Source: Gammaproteobacteria bacterium | Lineage (GTDB): Bacteria; Pseudomonadota; Gammaproteobacteria; S012-40 | Length of the DNA: 33,342 bases | Assembly: GCA_015487785.1 (NCBI GenBank) | Contig: WFPC01000052.1 | Location: 1 to 33,342 of the forward strand | Direction: 5' to 3' | Shown: in pieces, positions 7,097-15,779 of the stretch | How the letters are laid out: every line of letters begins with the position of its first letter | Numbering within the stretch: the first letter of the stretch is position 1 | Position numbers and translations under genes: made by a program | Notes under the pieces: generated by a model | Told to the model about the DNA's origin: nothing | Seen by the model: the letters and a program-made list of their open reading frames with translations, nothing else | Databases searched by the model: none

Positions 7097-7567
7097 CTAC
7101 CAGCGCAGGTCGTCCGGAACCTTGAACGCGGCATAGGGATCATCGGCATCCGGGGTGGTTTCCTTGCGGGTGTCGATGAAAATGTCGCTCCCTGGCTCCC
7201 AGCGGCGCATCTTCTCCGCATGTTCCAGACTCAGTAAATGGTGACGCTCGTTGCGTACCAGGATGGCCAGCTGGCCCGCGATCAGGCGCTGCAGTTGCTC
7301 GTGGGTGACGTAGAGATGCCGGGTGCCGTGGGCCGATTGGAAATAATAGGCGATGTCGGCCTCGGGCTGATTGAGGCGGTGTTCGCGAAGAAACTGGCGT
7401 ATACGGGCTTTTTCCTCTCGCCGGGCTTGGCGCTGCCCAGTGCTCGGGTAGGGTTTTGCGCTGGCCGGGGCAGGTTGCTGGCAGCGGGGTTTGGCGCCGG
7501 TTTTGTGCCGTGTCTGGCTGGGCTTGAAACCAGCTTTTAGGAGTTGTTCGCGCAGGGACTGATTCAT
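7097..7567 (-). CDS. DUF2058 family protein (YaiL-like)
   Basis: 156 residues. The N-terminus MNQSLREQLLKAGF is the hallmark start of DUF2058 proteins, followed by a basic, Gln/Ala-rich stretch (15-60). The C-terminal domain contains IRQFLREHRLNQPEADIAYYF, then KMRR and a final DPYAAFKVPDDLRW. These are small cytosolic nucleoprotein-like proteins of unknown function in Gammaproteobacteria. The ribosome binding site is weak, but the start matches the family. It lies 67 bases after the coiled-coil gene on the same strand and may be the last gene of that unit. Confidence 0.85.
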   Translation of the reverse strand: MNQSLREQLLKAGFKPSQTRHKTGAKPRCQQPAPASAKPYPSTGQRQARREEKARIRQFLREHRLNQPEADIAYYFQSAHGTRHLYVTHEQLQRLIAGQLAILVRNERHHLLSLEHAEKMRRWEPGSDIFIDTRKETTPDADDPYAAFKVPDDLRW

Positions 7568-7634
7568 GGCATGATGCCGTGTTCGTGTATGGCGTCCATG
7601 GTGCGCCGGCAGGTGTCACGTTGTCAACCGGGGT

Positions 7635-8729
7635 CTATGATCTGGACTGCAGCTCGTTGCTCAGGCGATCACGCTCCAGCTCCAGCATTTGCAGGCAGGT
7701 TTGCAGCTCCTGGTTGCCGCGCTCGATTTCCTCGATTTGTTCTTCCAGTTGCAGCCGGGTGTCCGGGTCGGTGCTCAGTCCCAGAATTCGGGCTTTGAGA
7801 TTGCGCACGGCGCTGCTTTGTTGTTCGATAATTTCCTGAATGTTCTGGGTTTCTTCGCCCATCAGCATCACGGACTCGGTGGCATCGTTGCCGGCCTGCT
7901 TCCTTTCTTCCTCTTCCAGTTGGGCATTGAACACCGCTTCCAGTTGTTCCAGTTCGGCATTCAGGCGCTCCTGGCGGGCCTCCATTTCCTGGATCTGCTG
8001 CTCCAGGATTTCCTCGTTTTGTTCGTGGCTGGCCAGTAGTTCACGCAGTTTGGCGGCATTCTCGGCCTCCATTTCCATGGATTTGAGCGCGGTCTTCAGT
8101 TGCTTGTAGGAATCTGTCATCTCCCGGTAGGCATGTTGCTGGGTGAAATAGAGATCCTTGTAGCTGGCGAGATTGCGCACTTGTTTTTTCAGTGCCTCCA
8201 CCTGTTTTTCGAGATCGACGTCGCTGGCGAATTCGATGATGGCCTTATCGCCATCCATGCTGCCATCGGCGCCGGGATGCGCGCCCCTGGCTTCACCTGA
8301 TTCCCGGTCGGTGTTCCCGATCACGTTGGCGACGAGGCTCTCGTCGGGTGGCTGTTCGATGAACTTCACCAGCTCCCAGCGCTTGAGCAGTGCGCGGATT
8401 TTTTTGTTGAGGCTGCGCCAGTAGCCCTGGTCGGGTTTTTCTGTTGAGACGAAGTCTTGTTCCAGGGTCAGCCAGTTGAGGCGGGCGACCAGCAGTTTCT
8501 GGGTCTTGATGGCGTCTTCATCGCCACTGTCGGCGGCCTTTTGCAGGCTGTGGGCATAGTCTCGGGTATGGCCGATGCTTTGTTGCAGGTAGTGTTTGTG
8601 GAAATCCTCGGGCTTGGTGCCGTGTTCATAATAGGGCTTGTATTTGCGTGCGCGCAGGTAGAAGAAGGCCGCTATGCCACCGAATATCAGCAGGCCTTCG
8701 AGGATGCCGTAGATCATGTAAGTGCTCAT
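7635..8729 (-). CDS. Membrane-anchored long coiled-coil protein, partner of the VWA protein
   Basis: 364 residues. An N-terminal transmembrane helix (about 5-26, MIYGILEGLLIFGGIAAFFYL) is followed by a basic stretch, a globular helical region (about 40-145), a low-complexity linker (SGEARGAHPGADGSMDGD) and a long coiled coil (about 170-362) rich in Glu, Gln and Leu heptads. No enzymatic motif is visible and I do not recognise a family. The gene starts 22 bases after the VWA gene stops, so the two are almost certainly one operon. A structural or scaffolding role at the inner membrane is plausible. Confidence 0.78.
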   Translation of the reverse strand: MSTYMIYGILEGLLIFGGIAAFFYLRARKYKPYYEHGTKPEDFHKHYLQQSIGHTRDYAHSLQKAADSGDEDAIKTQKLLVARLNWLTLEQDFVSTEKPDQGYWRSLNKKIRALLKRWELVKFIEQPPDESLVANVIGNTDRESGEARGAHPGADGSMDGDKAIIEFASDVDLEKQVEALKKQVRNLASYKDLYFTQQHAYREMTDSYKQLKTALKSMEMEAENAAKLRELLASHEQNEEILEQQIQEMEARQERLNAELEQLEAVFNAQLEEEERKQAGNDATESVMLMGEETQNIQEIIEQQSSAVRNLKARILGLSTDPDTRLQLEEQIEEIERGNQELQTCLQMLELERDRLSNELQSRS

Positions 8730-8751
8730 GGCGCGCGTTTATCGGTCGGGT

Positions 8752-10401
8752 TTAGCCAGCCTTCTCCTGTTCTTGGTTTTCTTCCTCATCTTTCTTCTTG
8801 TTGGCCTTGCGGTATTTCTTGATTACGAAATAGGCTCCGACACTGGCACCGACGATGACATTGAGTAGCAGAAAGATCAGCAGCCCGCCGAGCCAGTGGC
8901 TTTCTTGTTCCTCTGGTTCTGCTTCCTCATGGTCTGTCTCTGTGTCATGGTTTTCTTGCTCGGGTGTCGAGTGTGTGTCGGCCGCTGGCTCGTGGGCCGC
9001 TGGCGCAGTATGCTCCAGCGATGGTGCGGGAGGCGCGACCGGTGCGGGTGTGGGCACCACCGGGGGCGCTTGCGGTGCTTGCCCGGGATTCTCCAGCGGT
9101 GGGGGTTGTGGCGCATCCATCAAGGCGAAGGGGTTGATCTCGGGCTCGGGTTGTTTGACCGTGACGTAGACCGTTTTCTGGCGGTCGAAGGTTTCGCCCA
9201 CGGCGGTGATGTCGAGGCGATATTCACCGGGTTTGTCCAGTTTCAGTTCCAGGCTGTGGTAGCCGTCCAGGGCGCGCTCATCACCGTAGAGACCGGTGTC
9301 CTCCAGGGAATATTCCTTGCTTCGCCCCCGTGGCGGCTTGAGTTTTAGCAGGAAGCCGGTGGACTGGATGAGAGGGCCGCGCTTGATCCGTTTGCCGTCT
9401 TTCTCCAGCCAGGCCTGGACCAGGAAGGGGCTGTTCACCGGCACTTCGGGCACGGTTTCCACCTGTAGCTTCAGATCGGTGACGATGTAGGCCTTGTTGC
9501 CGCTTTCGCTGTATTTGATCAACCAGTAGCCCGAGGCCGGATTGCGAAGGGTGATGAGGTCGAATTGCCTGGCCTGGTACCAGCGTACCGAGGGACCATG
9601 GCGCCGGGCGCTGAGGGTGTCGCCATCGGGGGTTTCCAGGATAATGCGGGAATCCGGTCGATATTTGGTGGCCAGCACGGTGATTTCCTTCACCGCCTCG
9701 TCGACCACGAAGCTGTCCTCGTTGACCGGCAGCATGTCGGGTCGTTTGGCCCGCTGGAAGATGTGTTCGAATACCTGGTGGATGTCTTCCGGTCCTTGCA
9801 GCAGGGTGAATACGCCGCGGGTGTCCTCAGCGATCAGTTTCATCAGCGGAATATTGGAAGAGCGGGCGAAGCTGATGGTGTGTACCTTGATGCGGTCGCG
9901 GGCCAGGCGGGGGGCGATGGCTTCCAGGGTGCGTTCGGTGAGAGTGAGGTTGCGTTCCTGCCGGCCCACGTCCATCTTGCCGTCGGACATCAGGATGATG
10001 TGCTGTTTGCGGCCCGGACTCTTGTGGCGCACCAGCAGTTCGCGGGCTTTTTCCAGTGCCTGGTAGATATTGGTGAAGGCCCCCTTGTCGCTGATTTTGT
10101 CCACCGCCTTGAGTAACTTCTGCTCGTTGCTGGCCTGTTTCAGGGGTAACAGCCCGGTGATGGCGTAGGCCTTGCCGCTGAAGCTGACCAGAGCGGCGCG
10201 GTCGTTTTTGTCCAGCAGTTGAATGAACATCTTGGCCGCCTGGATGCGCAGCCGTTCGCGGTCACTCTGTTTCATGCTGCCGGAGCTGTCGAGAACAAAG
10301 ACGATATCCACTCCGGGCTCGGCGGCCGGGTTGCTGGCGCTGTACGCCAGCAGCAGGGTGGCGAGCAGTATGCTCAGAAGACGACGGGCTCTGGCCATCA
10401 T
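8752..10401 (-). CDS. VWA-domain membrane protein with Pro/Glu-rich linker
   Basis: 549 residues from ATG at 10401, chosen because a signal sequence begins there (MMARARRLLSILLATLLLAY) with AAGG upstream; a longer in-frame extension looks non-coding. The von Willebrand A domain (about 31-215) carries the metal-ion-dependent adhesion site DSSGS (38-42), the Thr of AFTNIY and the Asp of LMSDGK. An Ig-like, YJDB-type beta region follows (about 320-440), then a linker rich in Pro, Ala, His and Glu, and a C-terminal transmembrane helix (LGGLLIFLLLNVIVGASVGAYF) with a Lys/Glu-rich cytoplasmic tail. The bulk is therefore periplasmic. Likely a divalent-cation-dependent protein-binding platform; partner unknown, the downstream coiled-coil protein being the best candidate. 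Confidence 0.85.
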   Translation of the reverse strand: MMARARRLLSILLATLLLAYSASNPAAEPGVDIVFVLDSSGSMKQSDRERLRIQAAKMFIQLLDKNDRAALVSFSGKAYAITGLLPLKQASNEQKLLKAVDKISDKGAFTNIYQALEKARELLVRHKSPGRKQHIILMSDGKMDVGRQERNLTLTERTLEAIAPRLARDRIKVHTISFARSSNIPLMKLIAEDTRGVFTLLQGPEDIHQVFEHIFQRAKRPDMLPVNEDSFVVDEAVKEITVLATKYRPDSRIILETPDGDTLSARRHGPSVRWYQARQFDLITLRNPASGYWLIKYSESGNKAYIVTDLKLQVETVPEVPVNSPFLVQAWLEKDGKRIKRGPLIQSTGFLLKLKPPRGRSKEYSLEDTGLYGDERALDGYHSLELKLDKPGEYRLDITAVGETFDRQKTVYVTVKQPEPEINPFALMDAPQPPPLENPGQAPQAPPVVPTPAPVAPPAPSLEHTAPAAHEPAADTHSTPEQENHDTETDHEEAEPEEQESHWLGGLLIFLLLNVIVGASVGAYFVIKKYRKANKKKDEEENQEQEKAG

Positions 10402-10447
10402 GGAACTGCCTTGGTGTGACTCCTGTTGCGTGCTTGGCAAGGTGCCG

Positions 10448-10466
10448 GCCCGCCACCATGGCGGGC
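10448..10466. other. Strong hairpin between gluQ and the VWA gene
   Basis: GCCCGCCA (10448-10455) and TGGCGGGC (10459-10466) form a perfect 8-bp stem with a three-base loop. It lies in the 134-base gap between the gluQ stop and the VWA start. No T run follows on either strand, so it is not a standard terminator. It may be a processing or attenuation element. Confidence 0.45.
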
Positions 10467-10535
10467 TCTGCAGAAACAGGCAAGATCGATGCCTTTTTTC
10501 TGTCCTGGAGGCTATCGGCAAGGGGGGGATTAACT

Positions 10536-11444
10536 TTACGGGTTTGTATCCCGGGGAGACACGCTGATGCTGGATTGGCGCAGCCGTGACGGGTTCCAGT
10601 GTTTCACGGCCCACGCCAGCAGTTCTTCCACGCTGGCTCCGGCCAGTTCATCCATGCCGGGCAGGCCCAGCCAGCCCAATACCCGGCGCAGGTTGGTCGT
10701 TGCCTGGTTGTCTTCCAGCGCACGGGCACCGGTTTGCTTGCTGAGCTTGTGGCCTGTGGCATCCACCAGGATGGGCAGGTGCAAATACTCTGGTGTGGGC
10801 AGTTGCAGCAGTCGTTGCAGGTGGATCTGGGCCGGTGTCAGGGCCAACAGGTCGTGTCCCCGCACCACCTCGGTGATGTTCTGGGCGGCATCGTCCACCA
10901 CCACCGCCAGTTGGTAGTTGTAGAGGCCATCGGGCCGGCGCAGCAGGATGTCGCCAATTTCCCTTGCCAGGTCTTGCCGTATCTCGCCCTGCAGCCGGTC
11001 GCGGAAGTGGATGATACCCTCGCTGCGCAGGCGCAGGCCGAGGCCGGGTCGCAGAGGCAGGCCGGCAGCGCGGCAGGTGCCAGGGTAGATCATGCCAGCC
11101 ACGCCGCGTCGTGCCACCTGGGCGATCTGCTTGCGTGAGCAGGTACAGGCATACAACCAACCGTCATGGTGCAGGCGCTCCAGGCTGGCTTCGTAGGCCG
11201 TGCTACGCCGGCTTTGATACCATACGGCTTCGTCCCAGTGCAGGCCATGGGCTTCCAGACTGCGCAGAATACGGTCCACGGCGCCGGGTGCCTGTCGCGG
11301 CGGATCGATGTCTTCTATGCGCAGCAGCCATTGTCCATCGTGGGCGCGGGCTTGCAGGTAACTGCCTACGGCGGCGAGTAACGAGCCCAGGTGCAGGGGG
11401 CCGGTGGGGGAAGGGGCGAAGCGGCCGCGATAGGTAACGCTCAT
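10536..11444 (-). CDS. gluQ: Glutamyl-Q tRNA(Asp) synthetase
   Basis: 302 residues, matching the shortened glutamyl-tRNA synthetase paralogue that lacks the anticodon-binding domain. It attaches glutamate to queuosine at position 34 of tRNA(Asp). The class I signature HLGS lies at 18-21 within RFAPSPTGPLHLGSLLAAV, the KMSKS equivalent is HKLSKQTGA, and the zinc ligands are in YACTCSRKQ and YPGTC. RIEDIDPPR and NYQLAVVVDD are family blocks. In many Gammaproteobacteria gluQ follows dksA; here it does not, its upstream neighbour being an unknown membrane protein gene 31 bases away. The Shine-Dalgarno is weak. Confidence 0.95.
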   Translation of the reverse strand: MSVTYRGRFAPSPTGPLHLGSLLAAVGSYLQARAHDGQWLLRIEDIDPPRQAPGAVDRILRSLEAHGLHWDEAVWYQSRRSTAYEASLERLHHDGWLYACTCSRKQIAQVARRGVAGMIYPGTCRAAGLPLRPGLGLRLRSEGIIHFRDRLQGEIRQDLAREIGDILLRRPDGLYNYQLAVVVDDAAQNITEVVRGHDLLALTPAQIHLQRLLQLPTPEYLHLPILVDATGHKLSKQTGARALEDNQATTNLRRVLGWLGLPGMDELAGASVEELLAWAVKHWNPSRLRQSSISVSPRDTNP

Positions 11445-11475
11445 GGCGCGATTATGCGTCGGATGGGGGGCGTGT

Positions 11476-12321
11476 TCAAACGCTGCCGACGCGGCTTTCC
11501 ATAGGGCTTCCGTACTGTTCGATGATCACGGGGGGCACGGGTTGTTGCTGTTGCTGGCGATAGGTGTGGTAGGTGGTGGCTAGCATGTTGGCGCTCAATT
11601 GTACGAACAGGGCGCGGGCACTGAGATACGACAGCGCGGTCAGCGCCATGGGAATGGCGATGCTGAACCAGAATAGGGGGCGGGCGGCATGGGTGATGCT
11701 GTCGTTGAACACGGCGAGAAAGCCCAGTGCCGCCGACAGCAATACCAGGGAGGTGAACAGGGAACGGCTGATGCGCCAGATGCGATACTGATCGAACAGG
11801 GTATCCATGTGGGAGCCACTGGCGAAAACGGCCAGATAGGTCCGGATGAAGGTTTGCATGCGCAGGAAACGCTGTCTTTGCCTGAACCATTGGCGATAGT
11901 CGTTGAGTTGGAACAGGGGCTGGGTGATGAATTTCTGATAGTCCTCCGCCACGATTTCCCGATTGTCCTCGGCCAGGCGGGCGAACCAGCGCTGTTGGGG
12001 ATGTTGGAGTTGTTGTTTGAAGCAGGGCATCTGGAACGACACACAGAACAGGGGCGAGATCAGTTCTAGCAGCAGGCCGGTGCAAAAGATCAGGATGATG
12101 CTCAGGGCTGCCAGCAGGGTGCTGAGGGTGCTTTCGATCAGAGAAATGTCCTGGGCCGGACTCAGTTGCGTCTTGAGCTGGGCCAGCCAGCCTTGCCACA
12201 ATTCGAGGGTGGCGGCGATGCTGGCCTCATTCAGCGAGATCAGGGTGAAGAACAGGAACAGGTTGAGCCAGAGCAGTCCACCGGTAACGCTGTATTCGGC
12301 GAAGCGGACGATGCCCTTCAT
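11476..12321 (-). CDS. Polytopic membrane protein of unknown function
   Basis: 281 residues. Hydrophobic segments at about 14-32 (GGLLWLNLFLFFTLISL), 67-95 (LLAALSIILIFCTGLLLELISPLF), 188-207 (LFTSLVLLSAALGFLAVF) and 215-236 (PLFWFSIAIPMALTALSYL) suggest four transmembrane helices. A polar, Gln/Arg-rich region (about 100-180) is predicted cytoplasmic, as is the Gln/Pro-rich tail. No family recognised. It starts six bases after the stop of the small glycine-rich gene, so the two are cotranscribed, and possibly gluQ with them. Confidence 0.75.
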   Translation of the reverse strand: MKGIVRFAEYSVTGGLLWLNLFLFFTLISLNEASIAATLELWQGWLAQLKTQLSPAQDISLIESTLSTLLAALSIILIFCTGLLLELISPLFCVSFQMPCFKQQLQHPQQRWFARLAEDNREIVAEDYQKFITQPLFQLNDYRQWFRQRQRFLRMQTFIRTYLAVFASGSHMDTLFDQYRIWRISRSLFTSLVLLSAALGFLAVFNDSITHAARPLFWFSIAIPMALTALSYLSARALFVQLSANMLATTYHTYRQQQQQPVPPVIIEQYGSPMESRVGSV

Positions 12322-12327
12322 GGCGGT

Positions 12328-12636
12328 TTACTCGTTGTTCACCGGGGTGTCGGAAACGAAGGTCGTATCACCTACGTCGTCATCGTCTCCTGTCTCGTCG
12401 GAGAACCACCAGCCGGCCAGCCCACCGAGGACGCAGCCCGCCGCGGTGCCGAAAATGGGAACCACGCTGCCCAGTAGCGCACCACCCAGACAGCCGCCTC
12501 CTGCCTTGACCAGGGTGCGTGTAGTGTCACTGCTCGGTTCTCCATCTAGCCTATCGTTGGCCACCGCCAAGGGAGGTGCTGTGAATAGCAGGGCCAGGCC
12601 GAGCACCAAGGTTGCGAAGTTATTGCTTTGTTTCAT
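12328..12636 (-). CDS. Small exported glycine-rich protein, unknown
   Basis: 102 residues. Signal peptide about 1-26 (ATLVLGLALLFTAPPLAVA before NDRLD). The centre (about 44-78) has a glycine-zipper-like hydrophobic stretch, KAGGGCLGGALLGSVV and GTAAGCVLGGLAGWWF, with two cysteines, then an acidic tail (DETGDDDDVGD). Glycine-zipper segments insert in or associate with membranes. AAGGA lies 11 bases upstream. First gene of a minus-strand unit with the polytopic membrane protein. Confidence 0.68.
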   Translation of the reverse strand: MKQSNNFATLVLGLALLFTAPPLAVANDRLDGEPSSDTTRTLVKAGGGCLGGALLGSVVPIFGTAAGCVLGGLAGWWFSDETGDDDDVGDTTFVSDTPVNNE

Positions 12637-12743
12637 CGCTGAAGGAGTCCTTGCGTAGTGGTTTGACCGTCCCGTTCTTCAGAACCAGGGTGATGCGCGC
12701 ATCCTGTTGTTATGGGTGTGATGAACCCCGGACCCTGATTCCA

Positions 12744-12771
12744 ACTATAGATGATTTCGTTGGCAAGGCAA
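12744..12771 (-). promoter_or_regulatory. Candidate promoter of the 12636 operon
   Basis: On the minus strand TTGCCT (12771-12766), 16-bp spacer, TATAGT (12749-12744). It lies just beyond the ptsP stop and would give a leader of about 100 bases before the ATG at 12636. The 150-base gap shows no clear ptsP terminator. Confidence 0.45.
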
Positions 12772-12786
12772 CAGCTTTTTGCCGAC

Positions 12787-15045
12787 CTATTTTCCAGGGC
12801 GGATGAGGCTTCCCAGGCCGGCGCGGTCGAGTTCGCTGCCTAGCAGGGCGCGGATGGTGGCAGGATCTTCCAGTCGCAGGACCTCGTCGAGCAGGGCAGT
12901 GGCCTGGGCGCGGGTGAAGCTGCGAATCACCCATTTGACCCGTGGCAGGGCCACCACGCTCATGCTGAGGCTGTCCATGCCCATGCCCAGAAGCAGCAGG
13001 CTGGCCAGGGGGTCGCCGGCCATTTCGCCACAGGTGCTCACCGGAATGTTTTGCCGGTGTGCCGCCCGGGTGGTCTGGTATACGGCGTGGATCACCGCCG
13101 GGTGCAGGCTGTCGTAGAGTTCGGCGACATTGGGATTGTTGCGATCCACTGCCAACAGGTATTGGGTGAGATCGTTGGTGCCGATGGAGAGGAAATCGAC
13201 CCGGCGGGCGATGGCTGCGGCCTGGTAGACGGCCGACGGAACCTCGATCATCACGCCGGTGCGCGGGCAGGGCAGCTCACCGTAACCGTCGCTGGCCAGT
13301 TCCTTGCGCGCGCGTTCGATGATGGCCAGGGCCTCGTCCACCTCGTTGAGGGTGCTGATCATGGGCAGCAGGATTTGCAGGTTGTTCAGCCCGGCATTGG
13401 CGCGCAACATGGCACGGATCTGGGTTGCGAAGATGTCGGGATGGTCCAGGCTCACGCGGATGCCGCGCCAGCCCAGGAAGGGGTTGTCTTCCCGGATGGG
13501 AAAGTAGGGCAGGGTCTTGTCGCCACCGATGTCCAGGGTACGCAAGGTCACCGGGCGGGGCGCGAAGGCCTGCAGGATTTGCCGGTAGATCTGGCATTGT
13601 TCCTCTTCGCCCGGGAAGCGGTCGCGGATCATGAAGGGGAACTCGGTGCGATAGAGGCCGATGCCGTCGGCGCCACTGTTGGCGGCGGCGCCGATGTCGG
13701 ACAATAGGCCGGAGTTGATATAGAGCGGTACGATGCAGCCGTCGAGCGTCTTCGCCGGCTTTTGGCAGAGCGCCTGCAGGTTGGCCGAGAGCTGGGCCTC
13801 CTCGCGCATCAGGCGGCGGTATTCGCTCAGGATGCGCTGGCCGGCATGCAGGTAGACCCAGCCCTGATAGCCATCGAGTACCAGTTCCAGGCCCTCGATG
13901 TCGTTGCCGGGCAGTTCGCTGGCGCCCATCACGGCGGGAATGCCCAGGGCGCGGGCCAGGATGGCCACATGGGAGGAGCCCGAGCCCTGGCGCGAGAGTA
14001 CTCCCGCCAATTGTTTGCGCGGTACCGCCATCAGGTCGGCAGCGGTCAGCTCGTCGCCCACCAGGATGGTACGGGGAGGATAGTGGCGTGTACCCGGTGT
14101 CTTGGACTGGATGCGCACCAGGATGCGCCGGGCCAGATCGCGGATGTCTAGCACGCGCTCGGCCAAGTAGTCGTCGTCCATGCTGGCGAAAAGCTGGGTT
14201 TGTTCCTGTACCGTGTCGCGCAGGGCGGTAGAGGCCATGAAACCTTGTTTGATACGGTCGATGGTCTTCTGGATCAGGCTGTTGCTCTGCAGCATCATCA
14301 GGTAGGCATCGAACAGGGCGCGTTCCTCGGTGGGTAGATGGGCGAGTTGCTCGCGATGTTGTCGCACTTCCTCGCGCACCGCTTCCACCGCCTTGGTGAA
14401 TACTCTGATTTCCTCGTCGATGTTCCGGCAACGGCGGCGGGGGACGGCATCGAGGTCGGCGGCAGGATAGACGATCACCGCCTGACCGATGCTCACTCCC
14501 GGCGCCCCCGGCAGGCCGTGAATGGCCCGTTCGCCGTTGTCGCCCTGGATGTCGCGCAGGCTGCCACTGGCCTCGGCCAGGGCGATGGCGCCGGAGAGCT
14601 GTGCCGCCAGGGTGACCAGCAGGGTTTCTTCGTTTTCGTCGAAACGACGGTTTTCCCGTTGTTGCACCACCAGCACGCCGAGGATTTTGCGATGATGGAT
14701 GATGGGAACGCCGAGAAAGCCATGGAAGGCTTCTTCCCCGATGTCAGGCAGGAACTTGTAGCGGGGGTGGCTGTGGGCGTCTTCCAGGTTGACCGGTTCG
14801 GCCCGTTGGGCCACCAGTCCCACCAAGCCTTCGTTGCGTTCCAGGCGGGCACGCCCCACGGCCTCGGGATTGAGGCCGCGGGTGGCCATCAGCAGGTAGT
14901 AGTCCCCACCCTGGATGCCAAGATAGATGGAGCAGACGTTACAGTCGATCACCTGCTTGACCCGGGTGACGATGGTTTCCAGGGCCTGTTCCAGGTTCTC
15001 GGCCGCGGTAACTTCCTGGACAATGCGGCGAATCGTCTCGAGCAA
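12787..15045 (-). CDS. ptsP: Phosphoenolpyruvate-protein phosphotransferase PtsP (enzyme I-Ntr)
   Basis: 752 residues. The family N-terminus MLETIRRIVQEV begins at a TTG codon (15045-15043), with GGGAG seven bases upstream and no better start; TTG is unusual for such a conserved gene. An N-terminal GAF domain (about 15-160) senses small molecules (glutamine in studied homologues). The enzyme I part follows, with PEP-utiliser N-terminal domain (about 175-295), swivelling domain with phospho-accepting His359 in GSGSSHVAILARALG, and the TIM barrel with LRTLDIGGDK, SIGTNDLTQY and catalytic CGEMAGDP. It passes phosphate from PEP to NPr (PtsO) in the nitrogen phosphotransferase system. It follows rppH by 74 bases, a gene pair conserved in many Gammaproteobacteria. 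Confidence 0.96.
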   Translation of the reverse strand: MLETIRRIVQEVTAAENLEQALETIVTRVKQVIDCNVCSIYLGIQGGDYYLLMATRGLNPEAVGRARLERNEGLVGLVAQRAEPVNLEDAHSHPRYKFLPDIGEEAFHGFLGVPIIHHRKILGVLVVQQRENRRFDENEETLLVTLAAQLSGAIALAEASGSLRDIQGDNGERAIHGLPGAPGVSIGQAVIVYPAADLDAVPRRRCRNIDEEIRVFTKAVEAVREEVRQHREQLAHLPTEERALFDAYLMMLQSNSLIQKTIDRIKQGFMASTALRDTVQEQTQLFASMDDDYLAERVLDIRDLARRILVRIQSKTPGTRHYPPRTILVGDELTAADLMAVPRKQLAGVLSRQGSGSSHVAILARALGIPAVMGASELPGNDIEGLELVLDGYQGWVYLHAGQRILSEYRRLMREEAQLSANLQALCQKPAKTLDGCIVPLYINSGLLSDIGAAANSGADGIGLYRTEFPFMIRDRFPGEEEQCQIYRQILQAFAPRPVTLRTLDIGGDKTLPYFPIREDNPFLGWRGIRVSLDHPDIFATQIRAMLRANAGLNNLQILLPMISTLNEVDEALAIIERARKELASDGYGELPCPRTGVMIEVPSAVYQAAAIARRVDFLSIGTNDLTQYLLAVDRNNPNVAELYDSLHPAVIHAVYQTTRAAHRQNIPVSTCGEMAGDPLASLLLLGMGMDSLSMSVVALPRVKWVIRSFTRAQATALLDEVLRLEDPATIRALLGSELDRAGLGSLIRPGK

Positions 15046-15119
15046 GCGCGCGCTCCCGGTCGTTGGGCCCCGGTGGGGCGGTTGTCGGATTGGTACGAGC
15101 GGGGCGGACCCGGCCGTCT

Positions 15120-15653
15120 TCAGGGGTTGCCTGCCAGGCTCCGCTCGCCGGGCTGGATGCGTTGCAACAAGGGCTCGAGTTCTGTCAGCGCGCTCTTGTA
15201 GACGTCACGCTTGAACGAAACCACCTGCTGCAGCGGGAACCAGTAGTCCACCCAGCGCCAACCATCGAATTCCGGTTTTTGGCTGAGGTCGAGACGGATA
15301 TCGCTGTCGTCGCCCAGCAGTCGCAGAATATACCAGATTTGTTTCTGACCGATACACACAGGCCTGCGGCCATGGCGGATCATGTGCTTGGGCAGGCGGT
15401 AGCGCAACCAGCCCCGGGTGGAGCCGATGATGCTGACGTGCTCGGGTTCGAGGCCGATTTCTTCCTTCAGCTCCCGGTACAGGGCCTGTTCCGGGGTTTC
15501 GCCAGGCTGGATGCCACCCTGGGGGAACTGCCAGGCCTGCTGGCCGATGCGGCGCGCCCACAACACCTTGCGTTCGTGGTTGCACAGAATGATGCCCACG
15601 TTGTGGCGGAAGCCCTCGGCATCGATGGTTGATCCAGTCTGTTTGTAAGCCAT
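15120..15653 (-). CDS. rppH: RNA pyrophosphohydrolase RppH
   Basis: 177 residues from ATG at 15653; the N-terminus is about nine residues longer than E. coli RppH, and [15 protein letters not shown] aligns with the usual start region. The Nudix box is complete: Gly46, Glu52, Arg60, Glu61, Glu64, Glu65 and Gly67 in [20 protein letters not shown] and [13 protein letters not shown] and the KQIWYILRL and [10 protein letters not shown] segments are typical. The enzyme removes pyrophosphate from the 5' end of mRNA and so starts RNase E decay. The ribosome binding site is poor. An upstream in-frame extension overlaps the divergent HAD gene and is rejected. Likely cotranscribed with ptsP. Confidence 0.95.
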   Translation of the reverse strand: MAYKQTGSTIDAEGFRHNVGIILCNHERKVLWARRIGQQAWQFPQGGIQPGETPEQALYRELKEEIGLEPEHVSIIGSTRGWLRYRLPKHMIRHGRRPVCIGQKQIWYILRLLGDDSDIRLDLSQKPEFDGWRWVDYWFPLQQVVSFKRDVYKSALTELEPLLQRIQPGERSLAGNP

Positions 15654-15779
15654 TGCAATTTCACATTTTTCCACAAATGGAGTGGTTTGGCCAATTTTAC
15701 CGTCGACGAGCGCTGTCGCTGTTGTCCAAAGCCCGGTAGAATCGACGCTTTCGAGTCGGTGGCAAAGGGAAGGTTCGAT

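Noticed and set aside
15654-15779. Promoters for rppH and the HAD gene in their shared gap
   Set aside because: TAAAAT (minus) and TAGAAT (plus) are good -10 candidates, but neither has a -35 near 17 bp, so I do not list them.
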